This document shows, one piece after another, positions 9,744 through 21,399 of a stretch of 64,000 nt of DNA. A model generated the notes under the pieces. It did not search any database and was not told the origin of the DNA. It was given only the letters and a program-made list of their open reading frames with translations. This stretch comes from Pseudoips prasinana (taxonomy: Eukaryota; Arthropoda; Insecta; Lepidoptera; Nolidae). Each line of letters begins with the position of its first letter. The first letter of the stretch is position 1. The translations under genes and the position numbers were made by a program. The stretch covers positions 25,252,001 through 25,316,000 of the forward strand of contig OX621260.1 of the NCBI GenBank assembly GCA_951640165.1, read 5' to 3'.

Positions 9744-10264
9744 TAGACAATACGTTTTCAAGCAGGTTATTGATTCATTTTTTTGAGTAGACCGTTTAAC
9801 CTTTGTTTAATCCATTCATGTGTCTGCAAACATTCCATAGTACATAGTTCAATTTAAAATTGATGAGTAAATTATTTTTATACGAATAATTTATAATAAG
9901 CATCCTTAAATGCTGGCCTTGTTCGTTAAAGGGGCGATTTCTATTCTAAGATAAATCTTTAGAGTACTACTAAATTTCGACACATCATTAATTATCGTGA
10001 CCTGTCAATTTATAAAAATTATGCCTGCATTATGCTTCATTTGAGAATGATTAGAATCCGTGTAAATGTACTAAATAACGAGGCACAATTGTTTAATTTT
10101 GGTTCTAAGTAAAATAGACTGCGAAACTTAGCACGAACATATAAAGTTGAAAAGGTTATATAAGATATGAAAAGTAAAATTTTATTAATAAAAAATAGGT
10201 TAAGTCTGTCTTTTAGTATTTTTTTTTTATATTTACATATCTTACTAAAATTAAAACTAAGAAA
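9744..10264. other. no gene seen
   Basis: AT-rich. A 90-codon minus-strand frame (10037-10309) is low complexity and partly lies in the next Helitron. Confidence 0.4.
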
Positions 10265-10433
10265 GAATGTGAGTATGGATGTTTGGTTGTTTGTTACTCT
10301 TTCATGCAAAAAGTATCACACGGATTTTGAAGAAGCTTTGTAGTAATATAACTTATGTATCCGAATAACATTTATTTATATTTGGCTATTATTTATGAGG
10401 TTTAGGGCGGGTAAAACCGCGGGGTACAGCTAG
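10265..10433 (+). mobile_element. non-autonomous Helitron (family H2), 3' part
   Basis: Body GTTTGTTACTCTTTCATGCA and CACGGATTTTGAAGAAGCTT, then the 3' hairpin GGCGGGTAAAACCGCGGGGT and the terminus ACAGCTAG before T. The hairpin about ten bases from CTAG is the Helitron 3' hallmark. The exact copy is at 17689-17857. Confidence 0.7.
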
Positions 10434-10694
10434 TTTTTTCATTATTGTAATGTTCATATTGAATTATAGGTACCTACATGTCATAATTCTCATTTTAATA
10501 ATTGTAACTGCAGCCGCTTCACGGCAAACATGTCTGAACATATAACCTATATACCATCCTACATGCAAAGTAACAATGTATGTATGTATGTAAACACATG
10601 ATTATGCAAATAAATGTATTCTATTCTATATTTATTAGCTCACGAACTTTTGTCTTGTTTATATAGGTATGACTCATAGGGTGGAACAAGACAA

Positions 10695-11134
10695 CTCAGA
10701 ACAACTCAATCCCAAGCACTTTTATCACTTAAATAATCAGAAATGTTGTAATATGCCCTGCTACACAATTTGGCTTTAATAATTCTTTTAAACTTATTCG
10801 TAGACAATTCTCTAATATCATTGGGAAGTTTGTTATAGAATCTTATACATTGCCCCATAAAAGAGTTACTTATTTTGTGGAGACGGGTAGTATGCAATAT
10901 GAGATTATTCTTATATCTAGTATTTACATTATGTGTATCGCTCCTTTTACAGAAGGAATCGATATTTTTATGCACATATAGTAAGTTTTCATATATATAC
11001 TGAGATGGTACAGTTAGAATGTTGACCTCTTTGAACTTTTCTCTTAGAGACACTCTCGGGCCAAGATTATAGATAGCTCTTACAGCTCTTTTTTGCAATA
11101 TAAATATGGTGTTAATGTCAGCAATAATTAAACT
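10695..11134 (-). pseudogene. LINE RT C-terminus, duplicated copy without its 3' UTR
   Basis: The 130-codon frame (10706-11098) is identical to that at 3282-3674. The duplication begins 11 bases past its stop codon, so the 3' UTR seen at 3085-3270 is missing here and sequence ending in CAAGACAA is joined instead. Confidence 0.85.
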
Positions 11135-12016
11135 AATTTCTGTTCTTTTAAATCGTCACCCTTTTTTTTGTCATACAACTTAGTTGGCAAACAAGCATTC
11201 GACCCATCTAATGGTAAGTGGTCACCGTAGCCTATGAACGCTTGCAACACCAAGGGCATCATTAGCGCGTTCCCTACCGTGCAGTGCTTGACTATGATGA
11301 TGAAAATAAACGCTAGTCTGTAATTGTCCTTTATAAAAGTATTCACGCCAAGAAACACTTGAACGGTATGAGTTTAGCTAGACTGGCTAAAATTTAAAAA
11401 CGTCTGTGCCAAAGACAATTATATCGTCCACGTGAACAAAAATTTACTTAAAATGAAAACTACTGGGCCAAACTATGTAAAATTTTTATGGGACCAAATG
11501 GCAACTATTCCGCATGAAACTAAAAAAGAATCACGTAAATCGGATCGTAAATCTCCGAGTAATCGTTGTACATACATAAAAAAATACCGATCAACTTGAG
11601 AACCTCCTCCTTTTGAAGTCGGTTAAAACAAATGCGTGCGTTAATTGACTAATTACGTCGAACTGCATTAGTCATTGTGATTAGATTTAAGAAAGCAATC
11701 CCAGGTATATGTGAGGCAACCTGTTCTTTATCTCCATCTGCGCCGTGTCTCCGATATCTGATAAGTTTCCGAAGGTGTGATTACATACGTGCTTCCTCAC
11801 CGTTTCGTTCGTGTTATTATTGATAAGAGCCGTTAATGTAATGCGGTAATTATTTAGAACCTGCTCGCTCTGTTGCGAAGTAGATAAGCGATTTTATAAT
11901 AACTATTCATTCTGTGGTTTTCCGGAAACGCTTGGACGTTTTCCGTGTATATGTTTAGCGATATAAGTAAAAGTAACGTGAATGTTCCTCTATAGGCAAT
12001 TATAATTATAATTTTA

Positions 12017-12194
12017 CTAGCTGTGCCCCGCAGTTTTACCCACGTTAAACTTCATAAATTATAGTCTGTGTTATTCGGATATATAAGCTATATTACTACA
12101 ATGTTTCATAAAAATCCGTTCGGTAGTTTTTGCGGGAAGAAGTAACAAACATACACACACACTCACAAACTTTCGCCTTTAGAATATTAATGTG
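12017..12194 (-). mobile_element. Helitron H2, duplicated copy
   Basis: Exact repeat of 4593-4770, with TAGCTGTGCCCCGC (minus-strand 3' end) and the same hairpin. Confidence 0.7.
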
Positions 12195-12213
12195 ATGAAG
12201 TGGCATTTCATAG

Positions 12214-12419
12214 GGGTAGAGCGGATAACAATGTGCCTGAGATGTATGGCCGACGGTGAATACCATCTCCCCATCTCATCCCGTAGGGGGAGTAGAAGAC
12301 GTTCCGACGTGACACCTACCAGAGTAAGGGCAGCAGCGTGAATTAGACCATCAGATTGCGGTCGCCAACTTGTCTGCCAAGCGTGGCGAGTATGGCATAT
12401 CCTTTAATTTTTGGGGTGG
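12214..12419 (+). mobile_element. R270 repeat, duplicated copy
   Basis: Exact repeat of 4790-4995. Confidence 0.6.
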
Positions 12420-12447
12420 CCAATGTATATTGAGGATATACATAAAA

Positions 12448-12730
12448 TTAAAAAAAAAAAGATATGAAAATTATTTATTTCTCTTCACAATATTATTAAA
12501 AAAAAGATATGATAATTATTTATTTCTCTCCACAATATTATAAAAAAAGGATATGATAATTATTTATTTCTCTCTACAATATTATAAAAAAAAGATATGA
12601 TAATTATTTATTTCTCTCTACAATATTATAAAAAAAAGATATGATAATTATTTATTTCTCTCCACAATATTAAAAAAACAAAGATATGATAATTATTTAT
12701 TACTCTCCACAATATTATAAAAAAAAAGAA
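12448..12730. repeat. minisatellite, duplicated copy
   Basis: Same six ~45-bp units, with the same A-run lengths, as 5024-5306. Identity of A-runs is unexpected if the duplication is old. Confidence 0.9.
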
Positions 12731-13591
12731 AAACTAGACAGACATAAGCCCAAAAAACGGGCGGAAAGCTTGTTTCAATTATCTAACCTGCCGTGGTGAA
12801 TAATAGAGTTTAAAATGGCGAGCAATTTAATCACAAACTTCATCCTCAACCATTTTATAAACGTTCATTTCCTTGTTACGTGATAATTAATACTTCATCG
12901 GTATTACGTGAGCAGAGTTCAATATATTCTGATGTTGATGTAAAAAAATGTTCCTTATAGTTTCCGTGGGCTTTTATGTCGTTTAGTTGCCTGTATAATT
13001 TACTAGCTATGCCCCGCGTTTAAGCAGTTTTGCGTAAAAGAGTAACAAACATACATCCATACATCTATTCTCACAAACTTTCGCATTTATAATAGGATGT
13101 GCACCTCTAGCGGTTTTGGCAGTGTACGCCGGAATAGCTCGCAGATGGTAAATTTGTTCCTACTTACTTGACAGTTATCGTCATATTTTGGACATTTAAC
13201 ACAATATCTTCATAAATTGTATGTGTTATTCTGATGTATCAGCTATATTATTGTAACGTTTTATTAAAATCCATTCAGTAGTATTTACGTGAAACAGTAA
13301 CAAACCTCCATCTATACTTACAAATTTTCGCGTTTATAATATTAGTAGGATGTGTAAGGATGGCTGGAGTGACTTCAATAATGTGTATTGTCTTACTGAC
13401 ATCCGCCCGCGTGTCCTTCTATTGCTCCTATAGATATACGATGTGGGCACGCGCATGTTTAATAGTTTGCCCGCGTACTTCTTTGTGATAAGTTATCACA
13501 AAGAAGCACGAGTTAGAAATAAAATATTTTTATCGTAAATTCATAGCTAGTTCAGAATTATGTAGTCTATTCGATCGCTTCCTGTCAGGAG

Positions 13592-13969
13592 CCTTTTCTT
13601 GAACTTCACAAAAATAAGTAACTCTTTCATGGGGGAATGTATAAGATTCTATAACAAACTTCCCAATGATATTAGAGAATTGTCTACGAATAAGTTTAAA
13701 AGAATTTTAAAGCCAAATTGTGTGGCAGGGCATATTACAAAATTTCTGATTATTTAAGTGATAAAAGTGCTTGAGATTGAGTTGTTCTGTGTCAACACAC
13801 TTGATTGTAATTAATCTTAAGTATATTTTATTTAAAAAAGGATTCCTACTGAGTTTTCTGGCAGTGTTTCTCAGTAGCTGCCACGTCATGCACTGCACGG
13901 TAGGGTAAAAAAATATGACGATTCCACATAAATGTAAAATTTTTACGGAATAAATGATTTTTGACATTT
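13592..13969 (+). pseudogene. LINE 3' end, duplicated copy
   Basis: Exact repeat of 6168-6545, carrying the same frameshifts. Confidence 0.75.
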
Positions 13970-14654
13970 TACTTTTTAACGACCGGATTTTGAAAGTTGC
14001 ATGACCCAGCAATATTTTAGCGTATTTTTAATGTCCTTTCAAAAACGTGGAAATTAGTGCGCCAAAAACGCCTAGTTTAAATTTTAGCGTAATCATTGAG
14101 CCGTTATTCATACAAAAAATAACAATAGTGACTTACTGACTCGTCAACACTCAATCTTATAACAAAAAATGTACAAGGAGATTTAGGCTGGGCTTGACTT
14201 GTTATTAACAAGGCATTAGACCGAATTAAGGCGGAAATATATAGCTCACGATCAACAAAAGTCTACGAGGGCGTAGCAGGGCTAAAGCTGGTTACGTGAT
14301 GTCGATGGGACAGCAATATAATTCTTATGCGGAAGACGTATAACGATTATAATGGCGTAGCAAATATTTTTAGTTACGCGGTTTTGCAGTCTCACCGACC
14401 TTATGGAATTAGCTTTTGCCCTGCTACGCCCGCGTAGACTTAAGTTAATCGTGCTTCGTATGTCCTGCTTAATCTGGTCTATTTCCTTTAACTCAGCGTG
14501 CGTAGCTAAAATTTTACTTACGCAGTATTGTAGTACCACCAACGATAAAACCTATTTATAGACAAATTTTTGGTTGATACGTGGATTTCTTTATTTACAT
14601 TGTGATGCCGATAAGTTCTAATGTAAACAATACATAAGAAAATTCGGTTCATAT

Positions 14655-14872
14655 AAAAAAGCCTTAGGCCTCTGACATGGCTAAACGACTGTTTTCTAAT
14701 GGCTACAACCGGGACCGACAGCTAACTTGCCCTATGGAGCACTGCGACGCTCAGAAATTAAACCACTTTGGCGGTCAGTCCATAGATGGTCAAATGGGTA
14801 TCTATGGACTGACCGCGTGCCTAGTTGCTTAGCCTTACCAGTCACTTACGGATCGATGAGAGCATATGGCTA
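14655..14872 (-). mobile_element. 5S-rRNA-like SINE, duplicated copy
   Basis: Exact repeat of 7231-7448 including the quasi-palindrome (arms at 14771-14787 and 14800-14816). Confidence 0.7.
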
Positions 14873-15221
14873 TGAGCGCCTAAAATTTTTACTTACGCGG
14901 TATTGCATTCCCACCAACGATAAAACCTATTTATAGACACATTTTGGTTGATTCGTGGGGGAAAAAATATATATATGTACCTAGTTTTTTATTAAGTGGT
15001 GGACACTATTTAATGCCTGGTACTCTTTTATACAGCATCACGAACCACGACCGGTGTTCATAATGAATGACTGTAGCTAAGAGTCGTGAAAGATGCGGAC
15101 CAAGGTTGCTTACTAGCTCGTCGATGGATATTAACGATTCTGTCACGTGTGATTTTACAGTTAATATGTGTTGGTTGTCATTGTATCTATGACTTGTTTT
15201 TATTACATAGTAAAATAAAAA

Positions 15222-15802
15222 TATAAAAAAGCGGCCAAGTGCTAGTCGGACTCGCCCATGAAGGCTTCCGTAGCAGCAAGTTACATACTATAAAATTTCT
15301 TGTAGTAGTTGATTAAAGGTATTTGTTTTTTTTATTTATTTTTCAAATATATTATAACAGTTTATGCATATGTCCCACAAAACCGTGTTACTGGTTTGAC
15401 TCTGTACCTACAGACACTATTGGGAAATTACGGTTTACGATTTATGACGTATTAAAAAAATCTACTTAGTACATCTCGTTCAAACCAATTTTCGGTTCAA
15501 GTTTTTTTGGTTTAGTTTTAACTTTCTCTGTATATTTTAGAAGTTACAGGGGATTGGGACACATTTTACCACTTTGGAAGTGTATCTCGCGCAAACTATT
15601 AAGCTTAGAAAAAAATATTATTAGACACCTTAATATCATTATCAGTTTTGAAGACCTATACATATATACACCACATGTATGGGTTTAATGAAAAAAAAAA
15701 TGGGTTTAGGTTCTAAGTATGGGGAAACCCTAAAAAGATATTTTTAAGGAACATATTGAGAACAAGGGTTCCGTCTTTTGCCTTTTGGCTAGGGAACCCT
15801 AA
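15222..15802 (+). mobile_element. GGCCAAGTGC...AACCCTAAAAA element, duplicated copy
   Basis: Exact repeat of 7798-8378. Confidence 0.6.
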
Positions 15803-16503
15803 AAAGTGTGTATGCCCGCCTTGACTTTGAATGTGGGTATTAATAGAATCCAGTTAATTTATTACCAACTTGGTTATAGAGCTGATTATCATGTGACGTG
15901 TTTTGAAACAATCTTTACGTGCTGGCACAGTACAGTTAAGTGTCGACAATACTGTTATACGTAGGTACCTACACAGTTTTATTAATATGCTATTTATTCT
16001 TTTTAATTTTTACGTAAATTGTAAGTGTCCAGATAAGATTTAATTATTATCGTTATGGAATATTACGCCACGGTTCTTGATTATGTCACGATAAGAGTTA
16101 GTTGTAGATATATGGGTTTTTTTTGTATGACTAGAAAATAAACGAATGAAATTCGTTGAGGGACCCAAGGCTCACCGCACAGTGTCATTTCATTGTGTGC
16201 CACTGTTGATCCTGGCTTACAGGAGTTACAGTGGTGGGTAAGAGGGGGGGACTGGTCCAGATAATATACAAGTATAGTAGTAGTATTTATACAATTATAT
16301 GGGACCATTGTGCAAGCTTTCCCCTTCGATATTGGTTTGCAAATAATAGCGAACGCACGTTTCATACGTACTAAAAAAATCAAAACATACCGTCGTATTG
16401 ATAACTTTTTTCTGTGTAAGTCGGCTAATATTTTTTTTTAATTATTATTACAAAAATTAGCTTGAGAATTTATAGCGTACAGAATAATAATTTATTATAT
16501 ACA

Positions 16504-16881
16504 ACATGTAACGTTATTAACGCACACCCTCAAACACCCCAATTAGAATATTATATAGTAATCATAATACATACACTGAATTTTTAATTTAACATGTATA
16601 TGCATTGTTATTTACTAAATTAGTTTCTTGGAATAAAGTTTATTTTTCTTTATTTTGTATTTAATGATGGAATTTGTATAAATACAAATAAAACTGCGAT
16701 TTTTTAAAGTCTTATTATTACTTTGACCTATGGTCCATTTTAATTTGTTTTGATTGTATTTATTTCCGTAGTTTTAATTATTTTTGGGATAAAAATTACC
16801 TATATTAAAAATGATATAAATCGATTCAGTAAACGATTCTGAACAAATATTTTCTGGATGTGCGTTACTTAAGTTACATGT
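16504..16881. mobile_element. TIR MITE, ACATGTAAC ends, duplicated copy
   Basis: Exact repeat of 9080-9457. Confidence 0.75.
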
Positions 16882-16928
16882 TGTATAGCATTGTAAAATA
16901 AATGCTATATATGATATATTATTATTCT

Positions 16929-17089
16929 GTACGACTATGAACCGGAAGTCGCAGTGTGGGCATCTGATCTTGTGCGGGTCGCTGGAAGTCGCTGATTGCG
17001 GATAGCGCATGACCGACAACTGTGGAGATCTTTGGGGCAGGCCTTTGTCCAGCAGTGGGCGTCTTTCCGCTGATATTATGATGATGATG
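16929..17089 (+). pseudogene. RTE 3' end fragment, duplicated copy
   Basis: Exact repeat of 9505-9665, including the (ATG)n tail. Confidence 0.65.
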
Positions 17090-17688
17090 ATAAACAAAGA
17101 GACACTGATCATCTGTTTAGTGTTAGTCATTTTACGTTGGAGGAAGCGCGCTCGCTTCCTCCAACGTTAGACAATACGTTTTCAAGCAGGTTATTGATTC
17201 ATTTTTTTGAGTAGACCGTTTAACCTTTGTTTAATCCATTCATGTGTCTGCAAACATTCCATAGTACATAGTTCAATTTAAAATTGATGAGTAAATTATT
17301 TTTATACGAATAATTTATAATAAGCATCCTTAAATGCTGGCCTTGTTCGTTAAAGGGGCGATTTCTATTCTAAGATAAATCTTTAGAGTACTACTAAATT
17401 TCGACACATCATTAATTATCGTGACCTGTCAATTTATAAAAATTATGCCTGCATTATGCTTCATTTGAGAATGATTAGAATCCGTGTAAATGTACTAAAT
17501 AACGAGGCACAATTGTTTAATTTTGGTTCTAAGTAAAATAGACTGCGAAACTTAGCACGAACATATAAAGTTGAAAAGGTTATATAAGATATGAAAAGTA
17601 AAATTTTATTAATAAAAAATAGGTTAAGTCTGTCTTTTAGTATTTTTTTTTTATATTTACATATCTTACTAAAATTAAAACTAAGAAA

Positions 17689-17857
17689 GAATGTGAGTAT
17701 GGATGTTTGGTTGTTTGTTACTCTTTCATGCAAAAAGTATCACACGGATTTTGAAGAAGCTTTGTAGTAATATAACTTATGTATCCGAATAACATTTATT
17801 TATATTTGGCTATTATTTATGAGGTTTAGGGCGGGTAAAACCGCGGGGTACAGCTAG
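17689..17857 (+). mobile_element. Helitron H2 3' part, duplicated copy
   Basis: Exact repeat of 10265-10433 with the GCGGGTAAAACCGC hairpin and ACAGCTAG end. Confidence 0.7.
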
Positions 17858-18118
17858 TTTTTTCATTATTGTAATGTTCATATTGAATTATAGGTACCTA
17901 CATGTCATAATTCTCATTTTAATAATTGTAACTGCAGCCGCTTCACGGCAAACATGTCTGAACATATAACCTATATACCATCCTACATGCAAAGTAACAA
18001 TGTATGTATGTATGTAAACACATGATTATGCAAATAAATGTATTCTATTCTATATTTATTAGCTCACGAACTTTTGTCTTGTTTATATAGGTATGACTCA
18101 TAGGGTGGAACAAGACAA

Positions 18119-19448
18119 AAATTAGAGAGCTTATAAATCAATGAAAGTTCAATTCATACTTCTTTTGGGTTAAGATATAGTTAGGTACTTGTTATGTAAA
18201 CATATTGTAGCATACATACATTACAATGTGTAGCATACCAATATTTCAATTTGTAGCAAACATATGTACATATCAATGCACACGGAATTAATTCAAGCTA
18301 GTCAAATTAAAATGTGATAGTATGCTAAATAAAAGATAAAATACGTACAGAGACTCACGCCTGTTTCCTAGAGCTGATGTCCAAAACATAACAATTGTTA
18401 TTTTATATTATGTACTTTTTTTTCACAATCTACCATATAATTTAAAATCATGCTTTTATTTTATCATCTAAATTAGTCATAACGTGAATTTTCGTTTTAC
18501 TCCCGCTGCGCCTAAAGCGGAGAATTTCATCGTCATCATAATCGTATCAGCGATCTCCCCAAAAGATCTCCACTATGGATTTGTGTCCAGTAGTTCAGTC
18601 GACCTCTACACCCCGTCACGGGATGAAATGTGGTGGCGAGACTATGCTGTGAACCACACAACAAAGCGGTGTATTTAACCCAACATAATTTGTTTAACAT
18701 TCACCTTTGTGTTAGATAAAGGTTTGTGTCCGTATTAGAAGCATTGTCTTGTGAGATCAGCGATGACGACTGCTGTAAGGTCATCATCCAGCGGTACGTC
18801 ATCGTAGGCCTCGGCTCTCTGACTTAATTTGTCTGTTCATTGTTTAGAGATCTTGCCGAATGTTACATATGATGTTGATGTTTGGCTATTTAGACTATTT
18901 ACACTTTACAAGGCAACGTGAATATACACTAATGATCTCTTTTATTTCATGTCAAAATTCAAATCAATTATTAGTGTTGTAGTATCAATTATTGTGTTAA
19001 TCGTGATGACAACAGTCATCACGTATGTATGATGATCATCTATGTATGTATGAAAACCAGAATAACCTAAATTTTTAATACGTAAATTAACTGTATATAG
19101 GTATAGTAAATATATATTTATTCTTTCATTTACTTTAGCGATAACGACATTGATAAAGTTATATATTATATATACTTCGTAGCTCGTTCGCATAGTAAAT
19201 AATTAAATTAAATAAGCATTAACTCAGAGACAAACCTTGTTACCACTTTATTTATTGGTTTAGGACTTTAAATGGAATTAATAAGATTGAAATTGGTGTG
19301 GTCCAGTTTAATGTACAGACTGACTAAGGATAACACTTACGGGTTTAAATCAAAGTAGTGATCTAAACTGCGCAGAATGCTAATCATTTAATTATATTAA
19401 TATAACTTTATTTATTCAGGTACCATTACCCAGTGGTGCTATCAATCA
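18119..19448. other. mostly unassigned; RTE-tail/R270 chimera at 18528-18665
   Basis: At 18528-18665 a reversed RTE tail (CATCGTCATC, GATCTCCACTATGG) runs into a reversed R270 head (CACCCCGTCACGGGATGAAA). The 64-codon frame over it is a by-product. The remainder is AT-rich with no motif recognised. Confidence 0.5.
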
Positions 19449-19453
19449 CATCG
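19449..19453. other. 5-bp target-site duplication, left (CATCG)
   Basis: CATCG precedes the left terminal repeat and is matched by CATCG at 21059-21063 beyond the right one. Confidence 0.85.
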
Positions 19454-19778
19454 CACAGTGGAACGAATGTATGGGAGCGGTTGGACGTAGACATGTCCGA
19501 AAAAAAAGAGTAAAATTATGCCAAACTAATGATGCCATCTTATTCGATTACTTAATGCCTTCATAACTTGTGGTGATGAATTTCTTCATAACTCCCATAT
19601 TTCGGGAGTAATTTGAGAAAATGTGAAATTTTACTATGAAAATGAGTGTATCGAGCTCTCTCCCTCCTGATTCCGGGCTTGTTTCAAGTAGCGGTGTCTA
19701 ATATCATAATGCTAATACTAAGAGCTATATTTAATACTAAGACACATAGTGCGCCAAATGTGCACTTTCTGGGATAAA
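19454..19778 (+). repeat. left terminal inverted repeat of Transib-like element
   Basis: 325 bp. Contains an internal inverted motif ACTCCCATATTTCGGGAGT and ends at GGGATAAA. Matches the reverse complement of 20734-21058 at about 98%. Confidence 0.9.
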
Positions 19779-20100
19779 GAGTGATGTTTATTTTATAACA
19801 CAATTTTTTTATTTTTTGTTTATTTTGTTGATTAAAACCGTTTTTCTAAAGGTTTACCTTATTACAATAACATTTCTGAGCAGCCAATTAGAGAAGATAT
19901 AAGCTAATTAGGATATATAATTAGGGACTTAAGGTTTACATATAAAACTGATGCACTAATGATTACTGATAAGAACATTGCTATTATTTAATTACTAAAT
20001 GGCTCTTAATACACTAATTTAGCATGCATCATTTACTAATTATCACAATAACTAATTACCTTGCAATATTTAACAAAGGATACCTGGGATACCTGGATTT

Positions 20101-20138
20101 TATATAAATAGGTCACTATTAGTAACTTTAAAATCAGT
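20101..20138 (+). promoter_or_regulatory. TATA box plus arthropod initiator
   Basis: TATATAAATA at 20101-20110 and TCAGT at 20134-20138 put the initiator A (20136) about 33 bases after the TATAAATA start, correct spacing for an RNA polymerase II core promoter. The predicted 5' UTR would be about 41 bases before the ATG at 20177. Confidence 0.6.
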
Positions 20139-20176
20139 GTTGATTTACACCTCGTTGTATCCAAGCTAATCTCGCA

Positions 20177-20653
20177 ATGTATTTTCCAAATTTTAATACA
20201 AATCTTGATATTCACGTTGCTTTATGCGCACGCGCACATAAAGATTTACGCGACTTTAACTATTTGTTCAGTGTTTTAAAAGATAACAGTTGTGTTCAGT
20301 TATGTGAAAGTGCTGAAACAAGTTTAAAAGACTGGTGTCGTCGATTTTGCTACCGCATTTATGCAAAATGGACAAAGTCTGGAAGAAGCACAGATAAGTT
20401 TCGGAAGAAACATGAGATTTGGCTACAGGCTGCAATTCAATGGCCGGAATTACAGAATGAAAATATGGAACCTTCTACAGAAAATATAAGTGACGTCATC
20501 GAGCCCATAATTTCTCCTGCTAAATCTGATGCTTCAACTTGTACACATCCTAGTCCTCGTAAATCTTCAACTTACTTAAAAGTCATACTCTCATCAGTTC
20601 TTGTGAATATTTTTGTTAATATATATTTCTGTATATATATAATATATTTATAG
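20177..20653 (+). CDS. 158-aa protein inside the Transib-like element, function unknown
   Basis: A single open frame lies exactly between the two 325-bp inverted repeats and downstream of a well-spaced TATA/initiator pair, so it is likely expressed when the element is. Residues 1-45 are of mixed composition with several Cys. Residues 48-90 are basic and aromatic (DWCRRFCYRIYAKWTKSG, then KHEIWLQAAIQWPE), reminiscent of N-terminal DNA-binding domains of transposases that end in a W...F...WL pattern. Residues 95-130 are acidic, then Ser/Pro-rich. The last ~23 residues (VILSSVLVNIFVNIYFCIYI region) are strongly hydrophobic and reach the stop, like a tail anchor, although this could instead be intron read-through: a possible donor CTC|GTAAAT lies at 20559. 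The RAG1-like catalytic core is missing. It may be a remnant exon of the Transib transposase or a domesticated passenger; I cannot decide. Confidence 0.55.
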   Translation: MYFPNFNTNLDIHVALCARAHKDLRDFNYLFSVLKDNSCVQLCESAETSLKDWCRRFCYRIYAKWTKSGRSTDKFRKKHEIWLQAAIQWPELQNENMEPSTENISDVIEPIISPAKSDASTCTHPSPRKSSTYLKVILSSVLVNIFVNIYFCIYIIYL

Positions 20654-20733
20654 ACCTCTTCATAAGTCTGTCTGCGGTTTAAAGTAAATACAAATGGGGA
20701 AAAAACGTTTTTTTTTTTTAATTTTCATTTCCT

Positions 20734-21058
20734 TTTATCCCAGAAAGTGCACATTTGGCGCACTATGTGTCTTAGTATTAAATATAGCTCTTAGTAATAG
20801 CATTACGATATTAGAGACCGCTACTTGAAACAAGCCCGGAATCAGGAGGGAGAGAGCTCGATACACTCATTTTCATAGTAAAATTTCACATTTTCTCAAA
20901 TTACTCCCGAAATATGGGAGTTATGAAGAAATTCATCACCACAATTTATGAAGGCATTAAGTAATCGAATAAGATGGCATCATTAGTTTGTCATAATTTT
21001 ACTCTTATTTTTCGGACATGTCTACGTCCAACCGCTCCCATACATTCGTTCCACTGTG
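20734..21058 (-). repeat. right terminal inverted repeat of Transib-like element
   Basis: Runs from TTTATCCCAGAAAGTGCACA to CATTCGTTCCACTGTG. It is gap-free against the left arm. Confidence 0.9.
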
Positions 21059-21063
21059 CATCG
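21059..21063. other. 5-bp target-site duplication, right (CATCG)
   Basis: Identical to 19449-19453. Confidence 0.85.
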
Positions 21064-21066
21064 TTT

Positions 21067-21110
21067 CAAAATGAATCATAATCCACAATTGTGAATTATG
21101 ATTTATTTTG
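21067..21110. repeat. 44-bp palindrome adjoining the Transib-like element
   Basis: CAAAATGAATCATAATCCAC pairs with GTGAATTATGATTTATTTTG around the centre AATT, with two mismatches. It could form a hairpin just outside the right target-site duplication. Confidence 0.75.
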
Positions 21111-21399
21111 AAATTATTTATGTTAGGTTATTAAGGTTTCTTAATTAAGACACCTTTATAAACATACATAAATACATATATTATCTTACAAAACATCTGA
21201 ATTACGATTTGAACTCTGTTGAAATTTAATCATATAAAATTAGGAAGCATACATATGTACTTGCTGACTAAACCTTAACAGCTGATAACCTGAGCTCCAT
21301 ATCCTGTTCCATATATGTAGGTGCAGTACATGATCGAATGATTGCCCAGAATCAGGCTGCCAGGAGCAGGAGGCAAAATCATAACATACTTGTTTAGAT

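Larger units (their letters stand above)
3271..10694 (+). repeat. 7,424-bp tandem duplication, copy 1
   Basis: Every position compared reappears 7,424 bases further on with no difference found, including homopolymer lengths and all open frames. The left edge is set by TTGA|CTCAGAAC at 3270/3271 against ACAA|CTCAGAAC at 10694/10695. The copies abut directly, with at most one base of microhomology at the junction. It is either a very recent tandem duplication or an assembly artefact. Confidence 0.95.
10695..18118 (+). repeat. 7,424-bp tandem duplication, copy 2
   Basis: Second copy of 3271-10694. Each feature of copy 1 recurs at +7,424. The right edge is seen where GGTGGAACAAGACAA is followed by CTCAG at 10695 but by AAATTAG at 18119. 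No substitutions or length changes were found between the copies. Confidence 0.95.
19454..21058 (+). mobile_element. Transib-like transposon with 325-bp TIRs and RSS-heptamer ends
   Basis: The element is 1,605 bp. Both ends start CACAGTGGAACGAATGTATG when read inward, and the 325-bp arms (19454-19778 and 20734-21058) align without gaps with about six mismatches by eye. A 5-bp duplication CATCG flanks it. Transib elements are known for 5-bp duplications and CAC-N-RTG-like termini resembling the V(D)J recombination signal; here the heptamer CACAGTG is exact. En/Spm (2-3 bp), Chapaev (4 bp), hAT and P (8 bp) fit the duplication less well. No nonamer-like sequence is found 12 or 23 bases inside the heptamer. 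No full RAG1-like transposase is present, so the element is non-autonomous; it carries one 158-codon ORF with its own promoter. Confidence 0.8.

Noticed and set aside
19454..19500. Complete recombination signal (heptamer plus nonamer) in the Transib-like ends
   Set aside because: Neither a 12- nor a 23-base spacer leads to an ACAAAAACC-like nonamer; only the heptamer matches.
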